Assembly: GCA_015272215.1 (NCBI GenBank)
Contig: JACYMD010000078.1
Span: 1-64,000, forward strand
DNA from: Rivularia sp. T60_A2020_040
GTDB taxonomy: Bacteria > Cyanobacteriota > Cyanobacteriia > Cyanobacteriales > Nostocaceae
DNA length: 64,000 nt
Direction of reading: 5' to 3'
Positions within the stretch are counted from its first letter, which is position 1; each line of letters opens with the position of its first letter. A program made the position numbers and the translations under genes. The notes under the pieces are model-generated. The model was not told the DNA's origin and ran no database searches. It saw nothing but the letters and a program-made list of their open reading frames with translations. Below are positions 1 to 9,176 of this stretch, one piece after another.

Positions 1-56
1 GTTAAAGGTTAAAGGTTAAAGGTTAAAGGTTAAAGGTTAAAGGTTAAAGGTTAAAA
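1..56. repeat. STRR: GTTAAAG heptamer array
   Basis: Eight head-to-tail copies of GTTAAAG, the last slightly altered, start at base 1, so the array may continue outside the window. Short tandem heptamers of this kind (STRRs) are typical of heterocystous cyanobacteria. A diverged array of the same unit lies at 54084-54122. Confidence 0.95.
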
Positions 57-100
57 TTAAAGGCTCATCAGTAGTTAGTATGCTAAAAAAATAGTAAAAA

Positions 101-331
101 AAGGGAAGAGGGAAGAGGGAAGAGGGAATAAAAAATAGTATTGATTCCTAAAACCGATTAATAAAGCTAATTTATAAAGCACAGTAAGAGTTTCAAGTTT
201 TTAATTTTTATTTTTAGCATACTATGTACTGAAGAACCAAATTAAAAGTCTAGATATTTGATTCCCTATTCCCTATTCCCTATTCCCTATTCCCTATTCC
301 CTATTCCCCATTCCCCATTCCCCATTCCCCA
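101..331. repeat. STRR arrays upstream of the DUF4350 gene
   Basis: A GGGAAGA heptamer array occupies about 103-127. A second array at about 261-331 changes from CCCTATT units to CCCCATT units and ends only three bases before the ATG at 335, so the start region of the next gene is made of repeat sequence. No clear ribosome binding site can be seen there. Confidence 0.9.
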
Positions 332-334
332 ATA

Positions 335-1456
335 ATGAAAAAACCAAAACGTCCTATTTTCATAGGATTAATAGTTTTAGGAATAATAATTTTAATTACT
401 TTTATTGCGGCTCCTAGTAGTAACAAAATATATACTGGCTCTACATATAATCGCGCTCCTGCTGGCTATGGTGCTTGGTATGCTTTTATGGAACAGCAGG
501 ATACTAAAATTGTACGTTGGCAAAAATATTTTAAAGATTTAGAAGATGAAAAATTGACAGGTACTCTGTTACAAATAAATGGTAAATTACAACCTTTATT
601 TGTTGATGATTCACAAACAGAATGGGTAAAAGCTGGAAATAATTTGGTAATTTTAGGTGTATTTCAACCAGTGACTAATGCTCCATTCACCTCAACTCTC
701 AAATCAAACAGAGTGGATGTGGAAATTGAAACACGACGACGACACCAACTAAATAAAAATGAAGAATCTGATTTAAAAGATAGTTTTGGTGCTGTTATTT
801 GGCAACAAAAAATCGGCAAAGGAAAAGTTATTTATTCCACAACTCCTTTTATCGCTGCTAATGCTTATCAAGATAATCTTAATAACTTTAAGTATTTAGC
901 TGATTTAGTTAAACAAGACGAAAACATAATATATGTAGATGAATATATCCACGGTTACAAAGACTCTCAAGTTAGAGACAGGGAAGGAGAAGGAAATTTA
1001 TTCGCTTATCTTGCCAAAACTCCTTTATTTCCAGCATTGATACAGATAGGATTTTTATTATTAGTAATAATTTGGGTGCAGAATCGGCGTTTTGGTCAAC
1101 CAATCAATTTAAAAACACGTGTTGTAGATAATAGTGAAGAATATATTCAAGCTCTAGCACAAGTATTAGAAAAAGCTGATTGTAACGACTTTGTGGTAGA
1201 AATGATCGGCAAAAAAGAACAGTTAAAATTACAAAAAGCTTTATCTTTAGGTCAACAATTAGTTGATAAACAAATAATAATTAATGCTTGGATGGAACAA
1301 ATTAAAACTCCTACCGCGCAACTTAATGAAGTCTTAAGTATGAACAATGAAAAACGCCGCATCAGCGAACGACAACTGTTAAACTGGTTGAAAAAATGGC
1401 AATCTATACATCAAGAAATAGAAAAATCGCAAAATATGCCTGCTCTACCTTTGTAA
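335..1456 (+). CDS. DUF4350 membrane protein of a MoxR/DUF58 cassette
   Basis: The 373-residue product has an N-terminal membrane segment (about 7-26), an extracytoplasmic middle part, a second membrane segment (about 231-249) and a cytoplasmic tail. The middle part holds the DEYIHGY stretch (202-208) usual for DUF4350. In the family these proteins are encoded with a MoxR-type AAA ATPase and a DUF58 protein, as seen just downstream (1611 and 2677). The role of such cassettes is poorly defined; chaperone-like maturation of a membrane or exported complex is often proposed. The ATG at 335 follows an STRR array without a visible Shine-Dalgarno sequence. The family call rests on motif and context. 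Confidence 0.8.
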   Translation: MKKPKRPIFIGLIVLGIIILITFIAAPSSNKIYTGSTYNRAPAGYGAWYAFMEQQDTKIVRWQKYFKDLEDEKLTGTLLQINGKLQPLFVDDSQTEWVKAGNNLVILGVFQPVTNAPFTSTLKSNRVDVEIETRRRHQLNKNEESDLKDSFGAVIWQQKIGKGKVIYSTTPFIAANAYQDNLNNFKYLADLVKQDENIIYVDEYIHGYKDSQVRDREGEGNLFAYLAKTPLFPALIQIGFLLLVIIWVQNRRFGQPINLKTRVVDNSEEYIQALAQVLEKADCNDFVVEMIGKKEQLKLQKALSLGQQLVDKQIIINAWMEQIKTPTAQLNEVLSMNNEKRRISERQLLNWLKKWQSIHQEIEKSQNMPALPL

Positions 1457-1610
1457 AAAGAATGTGCAAGAAAGAGAAAATTCTGGCTCAAACTGCAAGA
1501 TTTTGGGAAAATATGATTTTAGAATCTACAAATTTATCATTTGAATATAAAATATCTACTTACATCCATGCCTCTGGGAATATCGACCTAAATTTAGTTC
1601 TAATATCATA

Positions 1611-2561
1611 ATGAATCAAACCAATCCCGTAATTAATAACCTTGCTCAATCTCTAAATAAAGTGGTTGTGGGACAATCTACCTTAGTAAATCAACTACTT
1701 ATTGCATTACTAGCGGGTGGACATATTATATTGGAAGGAGTACCGGGAACAGGTAAAACACTCCTAGTAAAAGTTATAGCTCAGTTAATCCAAGCCGATT
1801 TTCGCCGCATTCAATTAACCCCGGATGTATTACCTTCAGATATTACGGGTACGAATATTTTTGACTTAAATACTCGCAGTTTCAGTTTAAAAAAAGGACC
1901 AATATTTACTCAAATATTATTAGCAGACGAAATTAACCGTACCCCTCCCAAGACACAAGCCGCGCTGCTCGAAGGTATGGAAGAATTACAGGTAACATTA
2001 GATGGTGAAAGCTTGCCTTTACCCGAATTATTTTGGACAATCGCCACACAAAACCCTTTAGAATTTGAAGGTACTTATCCTTTACCAGAAGCGCAATTAG
2101 ACAGGTTTTTATTTAAATTGGTAGTGGATTATCCCGACGAAGCTTCCGAAAAACAAATGCTACTCAACCGTCAAGCCGGATTTTCCGCCAGACGCACAGA
2201 TATTGCAAGTATAAAACCTGTTGCTCAAGTAGAGGAAATTATTGAATTAAGAAAAGCCGTAAAACAAGTTAAAGTTACCGAAGCGATTATTGATTATCTT
2301 TTAGCATTAGTCAGAATATCACGTCAAAATCCCGATTTAGCATTAGGTGCTTCACCACGGGCTGCAAATGCCTGGTTTGTGACATCCCAAGCAGCAGCAT
2401 ATTTAGCAGGGAGAGATTTCGTTACTCCTGATGACGTGAAAGCGGTTGCACTTCCTTTGTTACGACATCGACTGATTTTGAAACCGGAAGCAATGTTAGA
2501 TGGTTTGGAAATTGACGCAGTAATTGCTTCCATACTTAATAAAGTTCCGGTGCCTAGGTAA
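1611..2561 (+). CDS. MoxR-family AAA+ ATPase
   Basis: This 316-residue protein is a normal-length MoxR ATPase. Walker A is GVPGTGKT (43-50), Walker B is ILLADEINR (102-110), the sensor-1 region is ATQNP, and a GASPRA segment lies in the C-terminal lid where sensor 2 belongs. MoxR ATPases act as chaperones in metal-cofactor insertion or in assembly of complexes, usually with VWA or DUF58 partners. Here the DUF4350 gene lies 154 bases upstream and a DUF58 gene 115 bases downstream, all on one strand, which suggests one transcription unit. The 154-base spacer holds an out-of-frame 71-codon ORF that I regard as chance. Confidence 0.9.
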   Translation: MNQTNPVINNLAQSLNKVVVGQSTLVNQLLIALLAGGHIILEGVPGTGKTLLVKVIAQLIQADFRRIQLTPDVLPSDITGTNIFDLNTRSFSLKKGPIFTQILLADEINRTPPKTQAALLEGMEELQVTLDGESLPLPELFWTIATQNPLEFEGTYPLPEAQLDRFLFKLVVDYPDEASEKQMLLNRQAGFSARRTDIASIKPVAQVEEIIELRKAVKQVKVTEAIIDYLLALVRISRQNPDLALGASPRAANAWFVTSQAAAYLAGRDFVTPDDVKAVALPLLRHRLILKPEAMLDGLEIDAVIASILNKVPVPR

Positions 2562-2676
2562 GCAATAATATGCTTTTGAACGCAAAGTCACGAATCAGGT
2601 ATACGCAAAAGTACGCAGAGTTTTAAATGCCCAAAACTCTATTTTTGATCAGAAATATTCGAGTAATTATTTGATT

Positions 2677-4002
2677 ATGATTCCTTCCAGACGTAGTTAT
2701 TTTTTATTCATAGCAGGGATTATCATTGCTCCGATTCTGACTATTTTTATGGGAATTTCTACAAGTATTGCGGTTATTTTAGTATTTGATGCCACAATAC
2801 TGCTATTAATGTTTGTAGATAGTTGGCGATCGCAAAATCATCGTGTGGAAATCACCCGTAAAGTACCCCCAAGACTTTCGATTGCCAGAGATAACCCCGT
2901 AGAGCTAACGGTAAAATCGCAAAAATCCCTAGCTATTGTGGAAATTTGCGACTATTACCCCAGTGGATTCGCAGCATCTGCTGTTAAACTCCGCGCTACT
3001 ATTCCTCCTAATAATACCCAAGAACTAACATATACAGTCCATCCCACTCAACGAGGAGAATTTGCTTGGGGAGATATCCAGGTACGTCAACTTGGTGTTT
3101 GGGGATTAGCGTGGAATAATTGGAAAATTCCTCAAAGTTTCAAAATCAAAGTTTATCCAGATTTAATGGGATTGCGATCGTTATCGATTCGCTTGACATT
3201 AAAATCATCCGGCTCGATGCGTAAACTTCGTAATTTGGGTATCGGTACTGAATTTGCAGAATTGCGAAACTACCGCACCGGGGACGATTTACGGTATATT
3301 GACTGGAAAGCTACCGCACGTAAAGCTACATACGGTAATTCACCATTGGTGAGGGTGTTAGAACCCGAACAAGAGCAAACTTTGATGATTTTGCTCGATA
3401 GGGGACGCTTAATGACAGCGAGAGTCGAGAATTTACAGCGATTTGACTGGGGTTTAAATGCTGCTTTATCTTTAGCTTTAGCCGGATTACATCGAGGGGA
3501 TAAAGTGGGAGTTGGTATATTTGACCGCAAAATATATACGTGGATTCCCCCACAACGCGGACAGCACCAATTAAATAATTTAATTGATAGATTAACGCCA
3601 ATTCAACCAGTTTTACTCGAATCAGATTATTTAGGTGCAGTCACAAAAGTCGTACAGCAACAAACTAGGCGCTGTCTTGTAGTGATAATTACGGACATCA
3701 TTGATGTTACCGCTTCCACCGAACTTTTAGCCGCACTCACCAAATTATCACCTCGTTATCTACCATTTTGCGTTACATTACGCGATCCAAAAGTAGATAA
3801 CTTGGCTCATACGAATGTAAGGGAACAAACAGTTACAGGTGCTTACAATCGTGCGGTAGCTTTAGATTTATTATCCCAACGAAAACTAGCATTTGCTCAA
3901 CTCAAACAAAAAGGTGTATTAGTACTAGATGCCCCAGCAAATCAAATTACAGATCAGTTAGTCGATCGGTATTTACAGTTGAAAGCACGGAATCAGATTT
4001 GA
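2677..4002 (+). CDS. DUF58 domain protein
   Basis: Read from the ATG at 2677 (a TTG two codons earlier is less likely), the product has 441 residues. Two hydrophobic segments near the N-terminus (about 9-47) are followed by a beta-rich part and the DUF58 core. The core contains GTEFAELRNYRTGDD and YIDWKATAR (about 190-215), then a VWA-like strand with an aspartate (LLDRGR). DUF58 proteins are the usual partners of MoxR ATPases, and the gene closes the DUF4350-MoxR-DUF58 set. Between MoxR and this gene, about 2576-2625, lies a decayed copy of the cyanobacterial repeat with the CGCAAAG and CGCAGAG words. Confidence 0.85.
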   Translation: MIPSRRSYFLFIAGIIIAPILTIFMGISTSIAVILVFDATILLLMFVDSWRSQNHRVEITRKVPPRLSIARDNPVELTVKSQKSLAIVEICDYYPSGFAASAVKLRATIPPNNTQELTYTVHPTQRGEFAWGDIQVRQLGVWGLAWNNWKIPQSFKIKVYPDLMGLRSLSIRLTLKSSGSMRKLRNLGIGTEFAELRNYRTGDDLRYIDWKATARKATYGNSPLVRVLEPEQEQTLMILLDRGRLMTARVENLQRFDWGLNAALSLALAGLHRGDKVGVGIFDRKIYTWIPPQRGQHQLNNLIDRLTPIQPVLLESDYLGAVTKVVQQQTRRCLVVIITDIIDVTASTELLAALTKLSPRYLPFCVTLRDPKVDNLAHTNVREQTVTGAYNRAVALDLLSQRKLAFAQLKQKGVLVLDAPANQITDQLVDRYLQLKARNQI

Positions 4003-4011
4003 AAAGGAGTT

Positions 4012-4090
4012 AGTTGACAGTTGACAGTTATTATTTATTTCTCCCCATGCCCTTGTCCCCTTGTCTCCCCATCTCCCCATCTCCCCATAA
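4012..4090. repeat. STRR: TTGACAG and CCCCATCT-type units
   Basis: Two to three TTGACAG units (about 4013-4028) are followed by a run of CCCCTTGT, CTCCCCAT and similar units to about 4088. The same TTGACAG unit recurs at 37341-37369. The array separates the DUF58 gene from the toxin-antitoxin pair. Confidence 0.85.
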
Positions 4091-4122
4091 TTTGTATAGA
4101 GCAATCGTGATATATTCTAAAT

Positions 4123-4380
4123 ATGACCACAGTCATGACTAGGGACACGATGAAAACAATTTCCAAAAGTAAACTAAAAAGTAAACTATTAGAGTTTTTG
4201 CGTCTTGTAGAGTCAGGGGAAGAAATTGTCGTAACCGATAGGGGAAAACCAGTAGTGAAAATTTCTAAATATGGCGGTGATTCACCATCAACAGAAGAGT
4301 TGTTTGCACAAATGCGCGGTAAAGTCAAGTATTTTGAGGATTTAACGACTCCAACAACTGAGGAATGGAGCGAATTTTGA
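4123..4380 (+). CDS. Phd/YefM-type antitoxin
   Basis: The 85-residue protein has the Phd/YefM fold signature: an N-terminal DNA-binding part with ISKSKLKSKLLEFLRLVESG, then IVVTDRGKPVVKIS, and a flexible acidic C-terminus that would wrap the toxin. ATG codons at 4123, 4135 and 4150 are all possible starts; the last gives a product nearer to typical antitoxins. The stop codon region overlaps the start of the PIN toxin gene by 16 bases, the usual coupling in type II modules. Autoregulation by the antitoxin-toxin complex is expected from the family; no operator was identified. Confidence 0.88.
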   Translation: MTTVMTRDTMKTISKSKLKSKLLEFLRLVESGEEIVVTDRGKPVVKISKYGGDSPSTEELFAQMRGKVKYFEDLTTPTTEEWSEF

Positions 4381-4769
4381 AAATTGTCCTTGATACTTGC
4401 GCTTTGATTTGGTGGAGCATAGATCCAGATAAACTTACGAGCGCTGCAACAGAAGCCCTCCAGCAAATGGAGACTAATAAAAATGGTATTGTTCCATCCA
4501 TTTGTATCTGGGAAATCGCCATCAAAATCAAAAATCGAAAACTAGATTTAGGAGTCGATCTTAACGAATATGTCGCCTCTTTGAAAAAATCTAATGTTAT
4601 AGGTATTGTCCCTATCAATGAAGATTTGTGGTTAGAAAGTGTCAAGTTAGAATGGGTTCATCGAGATCCAGTAGATCGAGTTGTTGTAGCATTAGCCAGC
4701 AGTAATCAAGCTTCAATTATTACAGCAGATCGGGAAATAAGAAATTTTTATCCAAATGTAATTTGGTAG
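4365..4769 (+). CDS. PIN-domain toxin (VapC-like ribonuclease)
   Basis: The 134-residue PIN protein carries the expected acidic metal ligands: D10 in LDTCALIWW, E50 in IWEIA, D104 in HRDPVDR and D122 in TADREI. The PIN family cleaves RNA (tRNA or rRNA in VapC toxins) with Mg2+ or Mn2+. Translation probably couples to the antitoxin, whose gene overlaps it by 16 bases. All catalytic acids are present and the length is normal, so the module looks intact. Pairing of a PIN toxin with a Phd-type antitoxin is common in cyanobacteria. The RNA target cannot be told from the sequence. Confidence 0.88.
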   Translation: MERILKIVLDTCALIWWSIDPDKLTSAATEALQQMETNKNGIVPSICIWEIAIKIKNRKLDLGVDLNEYVASLKKSNVIGIVPINEDLWLESVKLEWVHRDPVDRVVVALASSNQASIITADREIRNFYPNVIW

Positions 4770-4819
4770 ATTGAGGAACCTATCAGGCATAGGAAGCAAA
4801 GAAAGCCGAGAAAGCATTT

Positions 4820-4864
4820 ACCATGCCCCATGCCCCATGCCCAATTACCAATTACCAATTCCCC
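4820..4864. repeat. STRR: CCCCATG and CAATTAC units at a convergent junction
   Basis: Three CCCCATG-like units are followed by three AATTACC units. The array fills most of the 97-base junction between the PIN toxin gene (plus strand) and the convergent transferase gene (minus strand). Confidence 0.85.
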
Positions 4865-4866
4865 CT

Positions 4867-5946
4867 TTACGCTTTTTGGACTTTTCGCCAAACGGTAAAA
4901 GCTAAAAGTATACAAATTGTAAAAATAGTACTAAAAATTACTACAGGAGACATCCCTCGTATAGACATTCCGAAGCAGTTAAAAACTAAAGTTATCGACC
5001 ACAGGATAAGCGCTGCATGGCGTTGAGATAAACCCCAAGCTAACAAACGATGGTGTAAATGGTCTTTTCCAGGAGTGCTGAGTGGGTTTTTCCCCGCTGC
5101 CAAACGCCGCACAAAAACTTGAGTAGTATCAAGTACCGGCAGTAGAAGAAACACAACTGGAGGTAAAATAGATAACACTGTAGTTATTTGTAATTCACCC
5201 AGAATACTGGTTGCTGCCAATACATAACCGAAGAAATAGGCTCCGGCATCACCCATAATAATTTTTGAGGGATGGAAATTGTGGCGCAAAAAGCCTAGTG
5301 CGGAACCACCCAAAGCTGCCAGAACTAAAATCGCTGCCGCACGGTTGGGAAATTGGGCAGAAACTGCTAGCAAACTCATCGCCGTGATAAAGCTAACTCC
5401 CCCTGCTAAACCATCCATTCCATCCATCAAATTAATTGCATTCGTAATTCCTACCACCCACAACACCGTCAATAATGTTGACAGAGTAGAATCGATGGGA
5501 GTGCCAAAAGTTATATCGAATCCAATTTTGTTAGCAACTAATAACAATGCGGTTAAAATTTGTACCAACAATCGGAAAGAAGCGGGTAAGCCATATTGGT
5601 CATCAATGAAACCAACCAAAACTAGTATTGAACCACCCAGCAACACGGTTAAAACCTGCGCTAAAACATTTTCTAATTCAATTGGTCGTAATAAACTAGC
5701 AAGGGTGACAGCGGCGATTACTCCGGCGTAAATTGCTAATCCTCCCGCATTTGGTAAAGGTTCTCGGTTCAAACGCCTTGCATTTGGCTGATCAGCCCAA
5801 CCTACACGCAAAGCAAATTTCCGAATTTTCGGAATTAAACTCCAGGTTACACTCAAAGCTAATAAAAATGTAAACACTACTGCTAACCAGCCGGAGCCGC
5901 TTGGTTCAGCAATACCGAGAGACTTAAGGAAACTGTATATATTCAT
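4867..5946 (-). CDS. WecA/MraY-family polyprenyl-phosphate GlcNAc-1-phosphate transferase
   Basis: A 359-residue polytopic protein with about ten membrane segments and the signature loops of the family: the Mg2+-binding DD pair at 115-116 (GFIDDQYGL), NLMDGMDGLAGG (172-183), GDAGAYFFG (232-240) and the HLHHR carbohydrate-recognition loop (about 296-300). The HxHHR loop favours a UDP-GlcNAc type transferase (WecA/TagO/Rfe) over MraY. It would move GlcNAc-1-phosphate from UDP-GlcNAc onto undecaprenyl phosphate at the cytoplasmic face, starting polysaccharide or cell-wall glycopolymer synthesis. It is transcribed divergently from groEL. The exact sugar substrate is inferred. Confidence 0.85.
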   Translation of the reverse strand: MNIYSFLKSLGIAEPSGSGWLAVVFTFLLALSVTWSLIPKIRKFALRVGWADQPNARRLNREPLPNAGGLAIYAGVIAAVTLASLLRPIELENVLAQVLTVLLGGSILVLVGFIDDQYGLPASFRLLVQILTALLLVANKIGFDITFGTPIDSTLSTLLTVLWVVGITNAINLMDGMDGLAGGVSFITAMSLLAVSAQFPNRAAAILVLAALGGSALGFLRHNFHPSKIIMGDAGAYFFGYVLAATSILGELQITTVLSILPPVVFLLLPVLDTTQVFVRRLAAGKNPLSTPGKDHLHHRLLAWGLSQRHAALILWSITLVFNCFGMSIRGMSPVVIFSTIFTICILLAFTVWRKVQKA

Positions 5947-6044
5947 CTCCCGATTCCTTGATTACTGCCAGTATCTATCATGACTATCAACTGTATATTA
6001 ATCATTTTTGTTCCAAATATCTGTAATCTGAAAGGCTTGTTTAG

Positions 6045-6071
6045 TTAGCACTCTTGAGCAGTGAGTGCTAA
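6045..6071. promoter_or_regulatory. CIRCE operator (HrcA binding site)
   Basis: TTAGCACTC (6045-6053), nine bases, then GAGTGCTAA (6063-6071): an exact CIRCE inverted repeat, 32 bases upstream of the groEL start. HrcA binds this element to repress chaperonin genes until heat or protein stress. It lies in the divergent spacer, so an effect on the WecA-like gene is possible but less likely. Confidence 0.97.
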
Positions 6072-6100
6072 ATTGTAAAATGATAATGCTTGTGAGTTAA

Positions 6101-7777
<1,677 letters not shown>

Positions 7778-7780
7778 TTT

Positions 7781-7892
7781 AGTTAGTGGTTGGTGGATAG
7801 TGGATAGTGGTTGGTGGTTGGTGCATATCAACCATCAACTAACAACCATCAACCATCAACCATCAACCATCAACTAACAACTAACAACTAAA
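7781..7892. repeat. Hairpin-forming STRR downstream of groEL
   Basis: The left half (about 7781-7823) is built from TTAGTGG, TTGGTGG and GGATAGT units; the right half (about 7829-7890) holds the complementary AACCATC, CAACTAA and ACAACTA units. The two halves can pair over a long stretch around CATATC, so the array could end or stabilise the groEL transcript. This is a structural inference by eye. Confidence 0.75.
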
Positions 7893-7901
7893 TTCCCAAA
7901 T

Positions 7902-8978
7902 ATGCAACGTCCTATTTTATATATTGCAATTACTAATCACGGTTTCGGACACGCAACTCGTACTGCTGCTGTTGCAGCGACTATTCAAGAGTTATGTCCG
8001 GAAGTATTGTTAATTATGGTGACAACTGCACCACGTTGGTTGTTGGAATGCTATATCAAAGGTGATTTTATTCATCGTCCCCGTGCTTATGATTTGGGGG
8101 TTGTTCAAGCTGATAGTTTGAAAATGGATCAGCAAGCTACTTTAGAAAAATTATTAGAAATTAAGAAAAATCATCGTTCTATTATTGCTTCCGAAGTTGA
8201 TTTTATTCATCAGAATCGCGTTAATTTAATTTTGGCTGATATTCCCTTCTTAGCCGCCGAAATTGGGAAAGCAGCTAATGTTCCTTGTTGGATGATCAGT
8301 AATTTTGGCTGGGATTTTATTTATCGTGATTGGGGTGGTGATTTTATTGACATTGCCGATTGGATTGGGGAATGTTATTCCCAGTGCGATCGCCTTTTTC
8401 GTCTTCCTTTTCATGAACCGATGCAAGCGTTTGGGAATATCACTGATGTTGGTTTAACTGGTGGTTCTCCTGTTTGTGATGCTGATCAAATCAAATCCCA
8501 ATGGCAAATCACGACATCTCGTGAAAAGACTGTGTTGCTTAGCTTTGGTGGTTTGGGTTTACAGCAATTACCCTATGAAAATCTGACTTATTTTCCAGAT
8601 TGGCAATTTATTACTTTTGATAAATCAGCACCAGATTTACCCAATTTAATCAAAGTTCAAGATGTCAGAACTCGTCCTGTTGACTTTATGCCAATTTGTG
8701 GGAGAGTAATTTCTAAACCGGGTTTCGGTACATTCTCGGAAGCAACTAAATTAGGAGTGCCGATTGTTTCTGTAACTAGAGACAATTTTGCGGAAGCAGC
8801 TTTTCTCATAGAAGGTATATCAGATTATAATTATCATCAAATTTTGACTCCTTCGGAACTGTTTGAGAGTTCCTGGGAATTTCTCAAGCAGCCATTAGAA
8901 GCACCACGCTCTCAAAAAGCGATCGCAATTGATGGCAATGAAGTTATTGCTCAAGCTGTGGTGGATTTTTTGGCTTGA
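7902..8978 (+). CDS. GT-B-like glycosyltransferase family protein
   Basis: The 358-residue product looks like a GT-B glycosyltransferase of the kind fused to the N-terminus of some L-arabinokinases. A glycine-rich start (AITNHGFGHATR, 9-20) is followed by a C-terminal half with KPGFGTFSEATKLGVPIV, where nucleotide-sugar glycosyltransferases bind the donor. No membrane segments or signal peptide are visible. The donor and acceptor cannot be inferred. The gene stands alone 124 bases after groEL, separated by the hairpin STRR, and converges on the cyclase gene. Confidence 0.6.
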   Translation: MQRPILYIAITNHGFGHATRTAAVAATIQELCPEVLLIMVTTAPRWLLECYIKGDFIHRPRAYDLGVVQADSLKMDQQATLEKLLEIKKNHRSIIASEVDFIHQNRVNLILADIPFLAAEIGKAANVPCWMISNFGWDFIYRDWGGDFIDIADWIGECYSQCDRLFRLPFHEPMQAFGNITDVGLTGGSPVCDADQIKSQWQITTSREKTVLLSFGGLGLQQLPYENLTYFPDWQFITFDKSAPDLPNLIKVQDVRTRPVDFMPICGRVISKPGFGTFSEATKLGVPIVSVTRDNFAEAAFLIEGISDYNYHQILTPSELFESSWEFLKQPLEAPRSQKAIAIDGNEVIAQAVVDFLA

Positions 8979-8982
8979 TTCG

Positions 8983-9150
8983 TCGGGTTTTTAGGATGAT
9001 TGTTTTGTTTAACAGATATAGCAGTTTTCAGTTGAGTCCAATCGTCCTGCGGACACCCCTCTCCTTGTTAAGGAGAGGGGAAGGGGGTGAGGTTCATCTG
9101 TATTCTATCCAACCGAAAACCGCTATTTTTAAACTAAAAACCCGACTTCT
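8983..9150. repeat. Nested inverted repeats at a convergent junction
   Basis: An outer pair, GTCGGGTTTTTAG (8983-8995) and CTAAAAACCCGAC (about 9134-9147), encloses a perfect inner palindrome, CCCCTCTCCTT (9056-9066) and AAGGAGAGGGG (9070-9080), followed by AAGGGGGTGAGGTT. The inner element recurs at 60735-60757 and 61230-61254. The outer arms recur at 35125-35188. It separates the GT-B-like gene (plus) from the cyclase gene (minus). Confidence 0.85.
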
Positions 9151-9176
9151 GATTGTAATTATCAATTAGTAAAATA

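Noticed and set aside
1-331. Tandem heptamers considered as a CRISPR array
   Set aside because: Units are seven bases long with no spacers; no cas gene is present in the window.
1396-1611. 71-codon frame overlapping the DUF4350 gene end and the spacer before MoxR
   Set aside because: It overlaps a real gene out of frame, has no ribosome binding site and no family-like pattern.
4325-4645. 106-codon minus-strand frame opposite the PIN toxin gene
   Set aside because: It is a shadow of the toxin gene, whose catalytic motifs are clear on the plus strand.
8975-9169. 64-codon frame after the GT-B-like gene
   Set aside because: It runs through the nested palindromes; the encoded residues are just repeat sequence.
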